Shown here: piece by piece, positions 48,197 through 60,147 of the stretch
How the letters are laid out: each line of letters opens with the position of its first letter
How positions within the stretch are numbered: position 1 is the first letter of the stretch
NCBI RefSeq assembly: GCF_000151665.1
Contig: NW_013171827.1
Span: 951,066-1,015,065, forward strand
Length of the DNA: 64,000 nt
Source of the DNA: Blastocystis hominis
Lineage: Eukaryota; Sar; Bigyra; Opalinata; Blastocystidae
Reading direction: 5' to 3'
Made by a program: the position numbers and the translations under genes
The notes under the pieces: generated by a model
The model's database searches: none
Told to the model about the DNA's origin: nothing
What the model saw: the letters and a program-made list of their open reading frames with translations, nothing else

Positions 48197-50544
48197 ATGT
48201 ATTGCAGCATTCCTTTGAAGAAATCACAGGCGAAATCAATTAAAAAACCAATTTACAATTATTTGTGTAAAAGAAAAGGAAATGTAGGTGATCACGGAAT
48301 TTATCTGTTGTAGACATATCTGTCTGAACTACAAAATGAACTAGCAAGGATTGATGAAATTCGAAAGTCAGTTTGCTCCATAGAGAGTTATCGCACAGAT
48401 CAAGATATTTTGACACTTGAGGAATACCAGTCTATTTTGGATAACATATCAAACTCATGTGCACTGTACGAAAGAGATGTACTAAACTGAGATATCTGTT
48501 ATGTAGTGCCTTGATATTTCAGTGCGTTGGAGTTCAATAGATAACCAGAAACAATTCCAGGAGTATAATTTTAGTTATGAACGGTCGTTAGTTATATTTA
48601 ACTTAGCCTGCCTCTACTCTCAGCGGGCATGTAAACAATATAACGTAAGTGTGTAAATAGAGTTTTTTAATGTACTTAGAGTAATGATCTCAACGGTGCG
48701 AGCTACAATTTCCTCAAAGCCAGCCAAACATTTGAATACATTTATTATGTACTCTCTTTTTCATTCAGCAACATCAGCGTATGGGAGTTAAGTCCAAAGG
48801 GCTTGATGGCAGTATTGCATTGTTCCTCTAGTTTACAGATAGTTACACAACCTTTTGTACGCGTTTTACTGGTCCATAGAATATGAAAAACTATACAAAA
48901 CCAGTAATTCTAAATGTTCCCAACTAGCTGCTTTGGCTGCCGAGTCCTACTCCTTATTTGACTCTGCAAGCAATCTTTTCAATAATGCTCGTGCCTCACA
49001 GTCCTGGATTGACATCTGCGAGAACGCCAAACAGCTTTGTGAGCTTCGCAGATTAGCAGATTACTCTCGAATGTTCATGAAAGAAAACAAGCGGTTTTCG
49101 AATCCTTATGGAAAGGGTCTCTGCCTAGCCGAATATGTTTTGAAAAAGATCGATAGTCTTCCTCGCTATCTACAAAAGCAGATGGCTTCATATCTTAATA
49201 CAATCCAGGAGAAAATGAATAGAGTCAAAGAGATTATTAGGTACAATCAGCTGGAGGCGTATCTGGTCTCTATCGGGGAGATCATTCTAATCGACGAGCC
49301 CGTCGAAGAACCCCGCGAATTCTATGAGCCTGAAGTAACCAGGTCTCAGCTGTTCTACGCTTTTGTTCCTCACAGCGTAGGAGTGCTTGCTCATTTCGAA
49401 GTAGGTCACAGACAACATGTTGAGGTATGCCGAAACGCTTGCGGTCGAGATGAAAAACGAGTTGAATCTTTGGAGTTTGGAGGAGAAGTTGCAGGACGCG
49501 GTTCGGCACAGCAACTTTAATATAAACGTGGGATAGGAGATTCGGTGTGACATGTAGTTGTACGCGTTGTCAGAGCAGGATCTTCAGAACGAAGTCCATG
49601 AGGTTCTCAGCTCGTTCAACGAAGGCATGTTTAATACAACCAGTGAAAAGATCCGGAATGCCAGATCGCAGGTTTCAATCCTGATGAGTCGTGTAAACGG
49701 TTGCCAAAACCAGATTTGGAGTGAGAAGGAATGGGAGAGAGAGAATCGGAATTTGTATTTTTGCATTGTGGTCTTTTAGAGTAGCATCATTGAGAACGGA
49801 TTGGATGTGCTTCCAGACCGGTTCTTTTATGGCAAGCTAAATGGATGTGAAACTCAGGTTAGGGAGTTAAACGCGGCCTTACAGGATGCAGAAAAGAGTT
49901 TCAATTGTCTGGTCGATGCTTATGAATATGTAAAGAACGGACCAGTAATTCCGCCTCTCGCGACGACCCTCTACAACCAATCGATTCTTGAGTTGAATGC
50001 GATGTACCAAACGATTCGGAAATCGCTCTTAAGTTTGTATAAACGATTGGAGCTGTTTGAGAAGGCTGTTCGGAACGATTATCATGCTCACGCGATGCTT
50101 CTGCAGGACCAAGGCATGGGATTGGATTATGTTATTCGCCTGGGACGCAGTAGAATTAGCGAGCTGCGAAATCGCTATAAGATCGAGTACAATGGAATCG
50201 AACAACAAATTCGAGATTTCAATTGTCGTGCCATCAAACTGGACAACCAAATTGATCCGAGTACGAATCCTCGAAAAGCAACTATCAAGAGAATACTGAG
50301 TTTAAAGACCTTGCATAATGCGATTGACAAAAAGAGTGAAGACATAAGCTCAATCTATGAATCGATTACGATGGAACTTGATCAAATCTCACATTCGCTT
50401 TCTAGAAGCATATCCTCTTTGCATTCAAGTCTTAATCAGGCAAGAGCGCAGATTCGAGTCAATCCGAATGATAGATATTGCGAATGCGGAGTATGTACAA
50501 CGAATCTAGCCCGCTGTCCTGCTTGCGGACGGCAGCAATTCTAG
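48197..50544 (+). CDS. BRO1-domain protein (ALIX/Bro1-like ESCRT factor)
   Basis: Many short exons. The start MYCSIPLKKSQAKSIKKPIY is a typical BRO1 opening. FSYERSLVIFNLACLYSQRA matches the BRO1 core helix; LNGASYNFLKASQTFEYI and CSQLAALAAESYSLFDSA follow. Beyond about residue 330 a V-domain-like coiled-coil region runs through QVRELNAALQDAEKSFNCLV and RSRISELRNRYKIEYNGIEQ. The last 25 residues carry a Cys cluster (CECGVCTTNLARCPACGR) instead of a Pro-rich tail. Such proteins link ESCRT-III to cargo at endosomes. Introns in 48660-48860 and 49500-49800 are approximate. Confidence 0.8.
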
Positions 50545-50561
50545 CAGTCGAAATGCTTCCC

Positions 50562-50569
50562 TGTTTGTT
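50562..50569 (+). terminator. TGTTTGTT of the BRO1 gene
   Basis: Eighteen nt after the encoded TAG. Confidence 0.75.
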
Positions 50570-50718
50570 GTACAAAAGCAATAATAATAGACCTTGTTCA
50601 GAAAACCAACTCTGAAACCCCAGTTTCCCCGTTTCCTTCTTCCCAGTACCAAGTTTCTATACATTCTAGGGGTATGAAACCAATTTCATAGGAAATAATA
50701 TATAGGTAAATCGGTAAA

Positions 50719-53700
50719 ATGAGCGATCAACCTGCACAAAGCACGAACGAGTTTACTATTGTGGTAAAAGGACCCAATGGCGAAAAGGTTGATATCAGTG
50801 TAACATCTTCTGACACGGCAGCCTCGTTGCGTGAAAGAATTATTGCTTTTTACAGCTTATCTGTGTATTCCAACTATCACTTCGAGATTGATACGAAACC
50901 TACTCGCACTCGACTTGACGAAGTGACTCCCTTCGGAGAAGTTGATGCTATCAAGAACAATGCTATTTTCAACTTAGTTTGCGACCAGTACACTACAATG
51001 GCAGCACGCGAGCACATCAAGCGGACCGTAGCGTTGGTAACTGACACGCTGCCGCTTATTATGCTCATGACGAAGAAACAGGTAGAAGATGTTCCTGAAA
51101 GCGTTTTGGCTTACGAGAACATTCTGAAGGCTTCGATGGAAGGAAAGGAGCCCACGGAGGACATGAAGCCGAAGGAGAGTTATCTCGACAAAGAGGCGAT
51201 CGAGAAGGACCAGCAGTTCAAGAGCGAGATCGAGAAGCCGAAGTTCCCTATCCAATTCAACCTGGATTCCTTCACGAAGACGCACGCGCTGCTGAGCGAA
51301 AAGAAGGAATATCCTCTGTGCAGCATGCAGATGTCCGCCTACAACCCTCCGAGCTCCAATCGCCAGTTGATCGGCGACTTGGCCTATCTGCGCGTAGAGC
51401 CGTGTAGCCTCGTACATCGTAGATCGTAACGAAGGAGAACGCGGTGCTCCACATCACTTGCTGCACGAACGGCTTCTACGTGAGCCAGTCTTCCGATTCC
51501 GTGTTCAACGCGGCTGTGAGCGAGCAGCACTCCACGGTCTATTCGACGCTCTGCCACCTGCTGGTCGCGGTGTCCCCCGCGTTCGCCGCGTGGTACAAGC
51601 AGCACGTGGAGGAGGGCGATCGCACGGAGAAGTTCTCGCTGGAGGAGATCCTGGACTCGCTGCCCACCCTCGCGAGCAACACGATTCCCCCGCAGCACTG
51701 GTTCGCCTCCTCGCAGGACGACACCGTCAGCGTGGAGCTGCTGCATCAGGCCGCGCAGCTGCTGGCTGGCGAGACGCTTCCGTACCTCTCCTCGGACGTC
51801 ACTCCCGCGCCGAACTGGCTGCAGGAGTACAATCTGGTGAAGGACCAAGTGGACGCCGAGCTGCAGCCCTTCTACTCGTACAGTCTCGAGAACGAGTTCG
51901 CCGCGGCGGCCGTGCGCGGAGCGCGTCGCATCGTGGATGGTAGGCGCGGATCGCACGCGTTTTGTGTAGAGGCGCTGGTGGCGGAGCCCACGACGGGCGG
52001 ATTGAAGACGTACCAGGTGGACGGGATCACGTTTACGCACATCGAGCCCTCGCTCGCCAACACGGGAGCGCGCGTTCTGGCCAACTACAGCGTGCTTGTA
52101 GGCGAGAGGGGAGGGAGCGAGATGTAGGGCGTGACGAATCTGAACACCGCGAACGTGCCCGGACTTCGCACGATCCTGATGGCGGTGGTGGACTACCGCG
52201 GCCGTCGCTTCCTCGCGCAGACGCCCGTTCCGGGTGTGGTGGAGGTGAGCGTCCGCGAGTGGAGCGAGCTGTAGAGACCCCTCGACGACCTGATGCTGAG
52301 CGGATCGTACGACAGCTGCGAGACGCTCTACAAGGACGAACGCGTGCAGCCGCAGCTCGCCGAGCTCGCCAAGAAGCTGCACTGGGCGACGTCCCAGCTG
52401 AACGTGAAGGCGACGCAGCCGCGCAAGACGACGCGCGGCGCGTTCGACGCCCCCGCCGCGAGCCAGCCCGTCGAGGTGAAGGAGAACGAGGCGGTGGAGT
52501 TCGTGGGCCCCGCGGACGGCAAGCTGCTGCGCGGATTGGACGGGAACGTGTACGGCATCGACTTCCTGCGGTGCCAGCCGGTGGACGCGTACTGGCTGCA
52601 GAAAGTGCTGAAGCGCGACCCGAACCAGGACGCGCAGTTCCTCCTGCGGCCCGAGCTGGTGCAGCAGCTGATCGAGCAGCGCGAGCAGAGCGAGCTGCAG
52701 CTGCAGCAGATCCGCGAGCTGCTGGCGAAGCTGGAGAAGGGAGAAAAGGTGGAAGGCCTGACGGAGGAGCGAGCCGCGACGCTGCGGTCGCAGATCCCCG
52801 AGCTGGAGACGATCGTGAAGAACCTGCCCACGGCGTTCGACCCGAACGCGCTGACGCCGTTCTCGTACACGACGGTGTCCGCGGGGAAGGGCAAGGAGAC
52901 GGACACCACGCTGGAGAACAACGTGATCATGCTGTCGAACTTCTTGGTGGGCCAGGTGCTGCCCGTGCTGCACACGCAGCTCCGCGAGATGGCGCTGAAC
53001 AACCAGGACAGCAGCAAGCTGGTGCAGCTGATGCACGCCTCGGGCGTGAATCTGCGCTATCTGGGCGAGCTGGCGATGCTCTGCGTCAAGGACTCGCTGG
53101 AAGCGGTGGACGCGGAGGACATGCACATTCTGCGTTCCTGCGAGCTGGAAATGGTCGCGCGCGCCGCGAAGCAGATGCTCACCGTGTTGCTGGCCGACGA
53201 GACCCTCGCAGCGGCGCCGGGCTACGTGGTGGCCGCGTTCTTGAACGCGCTGCTGGCCTCCAAGCGCGATTCAGAGATCCGTCTGGAGGGCATTCGCAAG
53301 AACCGCAAGGCGAAGTCCGGCTCGAAGGTGCCCGAGTCGATCGCGGTGCAGCTGGCTGTGAACGCGGTGACGCCTGCGGGCGTGTGGGATCAGGTCTGGA
53401 AGCTGGTGGACGCGAAGTTCCTCTACTCGCTGAAGCTGTGGGGCGCGGAGCCGACGAGCGGCTTCGAGCCCACGGAGAGCGAGCGCGTGAAGCTGCTGCG
53501 CCGCGTGTGCTCCTTGATGGGCATCTGCGTGAGCAGCCGCATGTACGATATGAGCGCGTCGTGCGTTCTGGCGCCTGAAGACGTACTGTCGTTCGTGCCC
53601 CACGTGAAGTGCGGATTCAACTCGCTTCTGAGCAACGAATTGGTGCAGTCGCTGCAGCAGAGCGCGGTGTATCTGCAGCAAGGCTTCCTCTCCGAAGCGT

Positions 53701-54372
53701 TCCTGCAGAGCCGCCAGCTCGTTCTGAACACGGCCACGCTGTGCCAGAAGCTGCATCCCGTGGCGATCCGCGCGCTGAACATGATGGCCTCGATCCTCTT
53801 CATGCTGAAGGACTACGTCAACGCGGTCAAATACAACCGACTGGCGCTGAAATACACGCAGCGCGCCTATGGTGCGGACAGCATCGAGGCCGCCATCTGC
53901 CACAGCCAGCTTTCCGACGCTCTGGGCCACGCGGGAGCGCGCAATGAGTCGATTCTGCATGCGAAGGCGTGTCTGGACATCTACGTGATGGCGTGCGGCG
54001 ACGGCTCGGAGGAAATCGGGGAAGTCTACGCGAATCTGGGTCTGCAGTACGAAGAGCTCGTGTCCTATCAGAAGGCCATCGACTGCCTCGCCATCGCCGT
54101 GGACAGACTGGAGAAGAAGCACCCGCTCTATGTGCAGTGTGTGAAGGGACTGGCGCAGTGCTCTGCGTAGGGAGTGGACGGGGGATGCGATGGAATGTAG
54201 ATTGATGATGAAGTGGTCCGACGCGTGCAAGTATGAGCAGATGTACCAAGAGGTGGTCAAGGAGTCGGAGGAGAAGGAGAAGGAGACCCTGGTGAAGGAA
54301 AGCGAGGAACGGCTGAAGGAGTACAACCAGAAGCTGATGATGCAGATCTCCATGCGTAGTATTCTGGGTTAA
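50719..54372 (+). CDS. Clustered mitochondria protein (CLUH/Clu1)
   Basis: Six exons, introns about 30 nt, roughly 1,160 residues. An N-terminal ubiquitin-like/CLU-N domain (FTIVVKGPNGEKVDISVTSS) precedes the CLU domain (AFAAWYKQHVEEG, DYRGRRFLAQTPVPG, KLLRGLDGNVYGIDFLRCQP). Then come the GSKF-like and TPR region (QQGFLSEAFLQSRQLVLNTA, YGADSIEAAICHSQLSDALG, DGSEEIGEVYANLGLQYEEL). It ends in a short coiled coil. CLUH binds mRNAs of nuclear-encoded mitochondrial proteins and controls organelle distribution. Its 3' three quarters is among the most GC-rich sequence in the window. Confidence 0.93.
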
Positions 54373-54385
54373 ATGTTTAGTTGTG

Positions 54386-54393
54386 TGTTTGTT
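54386..54393 (+). terminator. TGTTTGTT of the CLUH gene
   Basis: Fourteen nt after the encoded TAA. Confidence 0.75.
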
Positions 54394-54550
54394 GACTAAG
54401 TGTGGAGTGAGTGATCGTTGGAAAGGTAGATTTGGATGGGCAAACAAAGATTCATTTGGATACTTATGACTTGAAAAGCTTCACCTAATATCGCTCATAA
54501 TATTTTTATATTTATATAGCAGTATATCAAACAGTTTAAACACTCACAAT

Positions 54551-56042
54551 ATGTCGTGTGATATTGGTGTATATGGACTAAGCGTCATGGGAAGCAATCT
54601 TGCTCTGAACATTGCTTCCAAGGGCTTTAATGTAGCAGTATCAAACCGTTCTCCTGAGAGAGTAAGAATTAGGGATTGAATAGGACGTAGGTGCAAGAAT
54701 GCGAAACAAGAGCCAAAGAAGAAAATCTGGGAGATAAGGTTTTTGGGTCTCAGACTGTGCGTTTTTGATTTCCTGCATGATTTGTAGCCGAAAGAATTTT
54801 GTGAATCGCTGATCCGACCTCGCAAGATCATCATGTTGGTGAAGGCGGGCGCTCCCGTGGATAAAACCATCGAAAGCCTCGTTTCCTACCTGGAGCCTGG
54901 CGACATCCTCATTGATGGCGGTAACGAGTGGTACGAGAAGAGCATCCAGCGCACTCGCAACCTCGAGGAGAAGGGCATTCTCTTCGTGTCCATGGGTGTG
55001 TCTGGAGGCGAGATCGGTGCTCGCCACGGTCCCTCGCTGATGCCTGGCGGTCGTAAGAGCGCCTACGAAGCCTTGGAGAATATTTTGACCAAAATCGCCG
55101 CTCAAGTCGACAACGAAGCCTGCGTAACGTACATCGGTGGCGCGGGCTCTGGCAACTATGTGAAAATGGTGCACAACGGAATCGAATACGGCGATATGGA
55201 GCTGATCGCGGAGGTGTATCATCTCTTGAAATCGGCGGGCTTCAGCAACCCGGAGATGAGCTCGATCTTCGCGGACTGGAACAAGAGCGAGCTGGAGAGC
55301 TACTTGATCGAGATCACGAGTCTGATTTTGGCGAAGCCGGACGAGCTGGTGGGCGAGGGCTATCTGATTGACCGCATTCTGGACGTTGCTGGAAGCAAAG
55401 GAACCGGCATGATGACCGTCAAGGAAGCCGCAGAGCGCGGCGTCTCGGCGCCGACGATCTCCTCTGCGCTGTTCGAACGCTACATTTCGGGCGAGAAGGA
55501 CATGCGAATGCGCGCGGCGTCGCTGCTGCCAGGTCCCGCGTTCGACTGGGGAACCGTGGATCGCACGCAGCTGGTGTCGGATCTGAAGGACGCGCTGTTC
55601 TGCTCGAAGATCGTGGCGTACGCGCAGGGCCTGGAGATCATCCGCCAGGCGTCGCTGACGTTCAATTGGGGCATCAATCTGGGCGAATGCGCGCGGATCT
55701 GGAAGGGCGGCTGCATCATTCGCGCGAAGATTCTCGATAAAATCCGCGGGGCGTTCGCGCAGGACGCCGGTTTGGAGAATCTGCTCCTCGATCCTGCGTT
55801 CGCAGATCAGTTAGTGAAGCGACAGCAGGCGTGGAGACGCATCGTGACGCTGGCAGCGGCGAGCGGCGTGTCGATTCCGGCGCTGACGGCGAGTTTGCAG
55901 TACTTCGATAGCTTCCGGTCGCAGAGATTGCCGACGAACATGATCCAGGCACAGCGCGATTTCTTTGGATCGCACACGTACGAGCGTGTGGATCAGCCGA
56001 GAGGCCAGTTCTATCATTGTCGTTGGACGAGTGAGCATGCTT
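54551..56042 (+). CDS. 6-phosphogluconate dehydrogenase, decarboxylating
   Basis: Three exons: MSCDIGVYGLSVMGSNLALN, then VQECETRAKEENLGDKVFGS, then the bulk. NADP-domain and catalytic signatures are LVKAGAPVDKTIESLVSYL, ILIDGGNEWYEKSIQRT, GVSGGEIGARHGPSLMPGG, GSGNYVKMVHNGIEYGDMEL and KGTGMMTVKEAAERGVSAPT. It makes ribulose 5-phosphate and NADPH, completing the oxidative branch begun by the lactonase at 10753. The C-terminus TYERVDQPRGQFYHCRWTSEHA fits the family. GCT-T at 56042 becomes TAA, 4 nt before TGTTTGTT. Confidence 0.97.
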
Positions 56043-56046
56043 TGCG

Positions 56047-56061
56047 TGTTTGTTACAAACA
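56047..56061. terminator. Bidirectional 3' signal (TGTTTGTTACAAACA)
   Basis: A 15-nt imperfect palindrome gives TGTTTGTT on plus (6-phosphogluconate dehydrogenase) and TGTTTGTA on minus (RAD51 paralog). Each lies exactly 4 nt from a T that becomes TAA, so neither convergent gene encodes its own complete stop. Confidence 0.75.
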
Positions 56062-56065
56062 ATCA

Positions 56066-57114
56066 AATCGATGTTTTCGATCCCGCGCGAGGAAATGCGG
56101 AAGAAGCAGGAAGATGAGGGCAGATAGGAAGATTTCTTAATGGAAAATCGCCGCTGGCCGTTTTGTTCGATGGAGAGGAGGATTTGCGAGGTCACAGAGT
56201 GCCACCAGGAAGGACCGAGAAGAGGCTGAACCACTTGGGCTTCGGAAACAATCGATTCGGGAGAATCTGAGATGTAGGAAGTGATGTGATTGGTAACGAT
56301 GATCTGCGATGAATCAAGAATATGGATCATACTGCGCACTGCATTCGATTTGCGATTTTTGTGAGATAGGAAATGGCTTCGTTCAGTTTTGAGGATCGTT
56401 CGATCATGTCTGTGAATTGCCTGAAGTAATAAGCGATGGAATCGATCGCGATAAATCTCACCTAATTCGATGATTCCGTTTGATCCATACATACTTGGGG
56501 GTGCTGTTCCAGGAATATAGGAAGTGATTTTAGCAGTTCTATCAGGTCGGTGAGTGACTGAGGCTTCCAGACAAATATATTTCGAAGTGAAGCATTCGGG
56601 TTCTTTAGGTTGGTGAGAACCTCTTGCTGCCGAATGGCGCTGTACGTGTTCTCCGCATCGATAACGATGCACTGAAACTGATGTGATGGAGTATTATAGC
56701 GTTGCACAGTTGCGCAGGCAGTAATGACAAGCTGGGTTTTACCAGTGGATCCTCTTCCAGAAATCTCTGTGACTGTGCCACATTTAAACCCTCCGAGTAG
56801 TAGATTATCGATCTCGCTACTCCCTGTAGAGATATCTCTCCATGTTCGTTGAATATGAACTAGGAGATCTGCAGCGGTAGAGAAAGACTTTGATAAGCCT
56901 GATTTTCTTTCAAAATAAGTCTGGATATCAGTTTGCTCTTCTAACGTTAGATATTGCTGCGATTCCATGCTATTCACAAACATGGTTAGTTCATCCTCTG
57001 TACTAACACCCTCATTTAAAAGTGTGCCTAGCCGATGAATGGACAACGAAACTAGATTCTACGAATTGTTTCGGGCCGCAGAGGGAGCGTATGTACAGGC
57101 CGTGTCGCGTTCAT
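56066..57114 (-). CDS. RAD51 paralog (RAD51C/D/XRCC3-like recombinase)
   Basis: The ATG at 57114 (MNATRP) is joined over a 38-nt intron to NLVSLSIHRLGTLLNEGVST. The RecA core has Walker A SGRGSTGKTQLVITA, IVIDAENTYS, Walker B FIAIDSIAYYFRQF and, after another short intron, IIVTNHITSYIS and LLGPSWWHSVTSQILLSIEQ. The helical N-domain is shorter than in RAD51, and the exact paralogue (D, C or XRCC3) cannot be fixed by eye. It acts in homologous recombination. The stop is created after ENID (T56066 plus AA). Confidence 0.85.
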
Positions 57115-57184
57115 TCCATACAAGCTGATATTGATAGATTCCAAAAATAGATCATATTTTCGGTGAAGGAAAGGAAAGAAAGCC

Positions 57185-58890
57185 ATGGTTCAGTTCTTTT
57201 TCCGATTAAACGAAACAAAAGTCTGCTCTACGGATGATGCAACCGGCAAAAATGTTCGCCAAGTCATTTCTGTATGGGATGATTGTTTTAAATGTTTTCA
57301 TAGAAAATCGAGAATATTCCTGAAGATGAATTGGTTTTAGTTCAAAATGGGCGTCTTTTGCAGCCCCAAGATAAAATCGCTGAATTCAGTTCAATTCACG
57401 TAACTCTCCGTTTGCGCGGAGGAAAGGGAGGGTATTACTGTTGTATGATGAATAATTCCATAGTTACGGAAACATGCTGAAAAAGAAGGCTAAAGTTACA
57501 AATCCAAACGCAACACTGGATTTCAGTGCTTGTCGAGACCTCAATGGCAGACATATGCGTTATGTGAATGCATTAGTTGCCATTCAGAAGTGGAAAGAGC
57601 GTCAGGAGCGATTCGAAGAGCTAAAGGCGAAGGATCCAAACGCTACCATGTATGTATTTGCTTCTCTTTTCTCATGGTTAGTTCCGATGTGCCAATGGAG
57701 GCTCCGAAGGCGGGAGTGGTCGGCTGGTACTGCGAAGTTCCCTGCTGGGCGGAAGGCGTGAAGAAGTCGCGCGCCGTGTTTCTGCGCGAGCAGAAAAAGC
57801 AAAAAATGTGCGATTTTTGGTGGAATGCGCGGCAAAAAGGTCCGGTCCCGCCAAACGCGGATAAAAACTGGGGCTGTCCCCGCGGTGACCAATGCGACTT
57901 CGCGCACGGATTTGAAGAGCTGACGGGCGAAGGCCGTGCGAAGTTTCTGCACGAGCAGGAGCTGAAAAAGCAGCGCGAGGAAAAAGAAGCGTAGCGATTT
58001 GGGTGCGTGTGGAACGTAGAATCGAGGCGTACACGACGGTGAAGGACATGTCGATCGATGCGATCGATGCGATCGAAGCGAACTACAAGCCGCCGAAGGC
58101 GAAGAAATCGCAGAAGCGAGCGAGTCTACTGGAAATGGAGGACTTTGATCCCTTGGGATTTGATTCATTTCCGAAGAAAAGCAAAGCAAACAAAGCAAAC
58201 AAAGCAAACAAAACTGGGAAGAAGAACGAAACGTCCGGTGCCGAGGAGTTCCGAGCCAAGCTCTCCGTTCTCACGGGCGATGCGTCGATTCAAGACGATG
58301 GAATCATCTCGGGTACTCCGTTTCTTTCTTTCTTTCCTTTGTAGCCAACTCGGCATTTCCCAGTATCCAGCTGGGCGCCATCCGCGTGGTGAGCGGTCGG
58401 TACTACTTCGAAGTCCACCTGCTGACGGAGGGACTCGTGCAGATCGGCTGGGCCTCGCAGAGCCACGGCTGCGCCGAGGAGGAGCAGAACGGCGTGGGAG
58501 ACAGCGAGGGAAGCTGGGGATTCGGTTCGAAATGGGGGGGTTGCTGAGGAATAGATGTGGCAAGAGGACGGAAATGGCACGGAGAGAGCGACGGAGAGCC
58601 GTACGGAGAAAGCTGCCAGCCCGGAGATGTGGTGGGATGCCTGCTGGATGCGGATAAGCGAACGCTGGAATATTCGGTGAATGGGAAGAGCTTGGGAGTG
58701 GCGTTTTCGTAGAGAAGAAAAGGGAGGAGTGAGAGATAGGGGGGTGTATGCGATCGGTGGTGTGTTTCCGGTGATCAGTTTAGAAAAAGAAGAAGCGGTG
58801 CTGGTGAATCTGGGACAGTTTCGGTTTGAATATGCGGAGATGGAGAGAGTGAGCTCCATTTGGGAGTTTGTAAAGAAAGTGAATGCGTGA
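57185..58890 (+). CDS. SDE2 homologue with CCCH-like and SPRY domains
   Basis: Eight exons. The N-terminus is the SDE2 ubiquitin fold with its processing site, LRLRGGKGG, followed by the SDE2 domain (GNMLKKKAKV, ACRDLNGRHMRYVNALVA). A CCCH-like segment follows (CPRGDQCDFAHGFEEL, first Cys 21 residues upstream). The C-terminal 190 residues are a SPRY domain (SGRYYFEVHLLTEGLVQIGW, GESCQPGDVVGCLLDADKRT, LEYSVNGKSLGVAF). SDE2 is cleaved after GG and acts in splicing of selected introns and in replication-stress control; animal SDE2 has a SAP domain instead. The predicted cleavage site splits the encoded TGA after its T, again giving TAA. Confidence 0.88.
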
Positions 58891-58892
58891 AA

Positions 58893-58900
58893 TGTTTGTT
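58893..58900 (+). terminator. TGTTTGTT of the SDE2-SPRY gene
   Basis: Starts 2 nt past the encoded TGA; cleavage 4 nt upstream would fall inside that stop codon. Confidence 0.75.
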
Positions 58901-59033
58901 TGAGACGGAAGGAAATGTTGGTTGATTTATTGTAAATGAGGACTTTGTGTGTGTGGTGATTGACGCAAGAAGCTCAGAAGCAATCACTTGACTTCACTCC
59001 ATTCCATTCCATTTCTTTTCTTTTCAACTCTAT

Positions 59034-59041
59034 AACAAACA
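59034..59041 (-). terminator. TGTTTGTT of PAQR gene 1
   Basis: Five nt beyond the encoded TGA at 59049-59047. Confidence 0.75.
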
Positions 59042-59046
59042 AAATA

Positions 59047-60092
59047 TCAGAGACAAGAATTCAATCTCGCCACAAAAAGCTGATACGAACCCACATAATG
59101 AAAAAGAGCAGCGATCACAATACACACATGAAACAACTGATGTGATGAAAACTATTTCTCACCCTCTCTCCACACCCTTACAACAAAGTCAAACGATCCT
59201 GGCCAGTATTTCTCTGGGAACCGCGATCCGTAAAGAATCGCTCCCAGGATGTACGACGTTCCCATTCCTACGATGTACCACTTCATTACCGAAAATATCG
59301 GATTTGCAAATCCGTCCAACGTGTAGAGTTCATACAGTGGAATGAAAGCATAGCAGGCTACGCAGGTGAAGGACGCAGCACGCACTGCACGGTATTTGGG
59401 TTGTCGAAAGGTCGGAGTGATCATTACACTCACGTTCAGAACGTTGATGATAATGACCACCATGAGATGGAATCGGAGACTTTGACTGTAATTGTAGAAT
59501 GGGTAATAAATCACTGGGAAATAGGATCCAGAGATTAAGATGCTAATGCCACAGTAATCGATTGTTTGTAGGATTGCTCGAACTTTCTCGTTGCAACACA
59601 AAAAGCAATGAAAGATGGTACTTCCAGAGAGACAGAAAATGGCGCAAAGCACAAAAATAGTGATTGGCCATCGAGGCACAACAGAACCGGATCCAGACCC
59701 AAAGACCATTTCGTTTAATTCCTCTTGGATCAACTCATGAATTCCCACAACCTTTGATTTTCCAAAGTCCGGAGAAATGGGAATTGCAAATGTTAGATAC
59801 AGCAGGAAAACAAACAACACAGAACCAATTAGATGAGTCCAGATATTCATCGTTTCATTATGACTTCGAAAAAGACTATGGAAAAACGAAACCAAACTCC
59901 CTACCTTGCTAACACGTTATAAAATGAAAGACAAGCCCTATAGCCTCTCGTCACATAGTCATTATCACGCATCCAGGAAAGATCTCCGTAAAGATCATCT
60001 TTGGACAAATCAAGCGAAGGCTTGTGACTGTTCACCTTATGGGAATCCAGCAAGCAAACAGTGGAAGATACCATTGAACGGTTGTCAATCAT
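59047..60092 (-). CDS. PAQR/AdipoR-family seven-helix membrane protein 1
   Basis: Three exons. The N-terminal cytosolic part ends YRACLSFYNVLA, then SLFRSHNETMNIWTHLIGSV begins the PAQR core. STIFHCFLCC and the C-terminal FSSHQLFHVCIVIAALFHYV carry the Ser/His residues that bind zinc in adiponectin receptors. The last exon is joined over a 30-nt intron that removes an in-frame TAG. Start MIDNRSMVSSTV at 60092 is the best ATG. These proteins have ceramidase or hydrolase-like activity. Its paralogue lies 55 nt upstream in the same orientation. Confidence 0.9.
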
Positions 60093-60137
60093 TTTTGACC
60101 TTGTCAATCGTCTTCTCCTCAACACGTTTCTCTTTCC

Positions 60138-60145
60138 AACAAACA
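60138..60145 (-). terminator. TGTTTGTT of PAQR gene 2
   Basis: Cleavage 4 nt upstream would fall after the T of the encoded TGA at 60150-60148. Only 45 nt separate the motif from the start of PAQR gene 1. Confidence 0.75.
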
Positions 60146-60147
60146 GC

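Noticed and set aside
51384-53126. 580-codon minus frame opposite CLUH, and other long frames in this GC-rich stretch
   Set aside because: Arg/His/Leu-rich antisense shadows; the plus strand has conserved CLUH domains.
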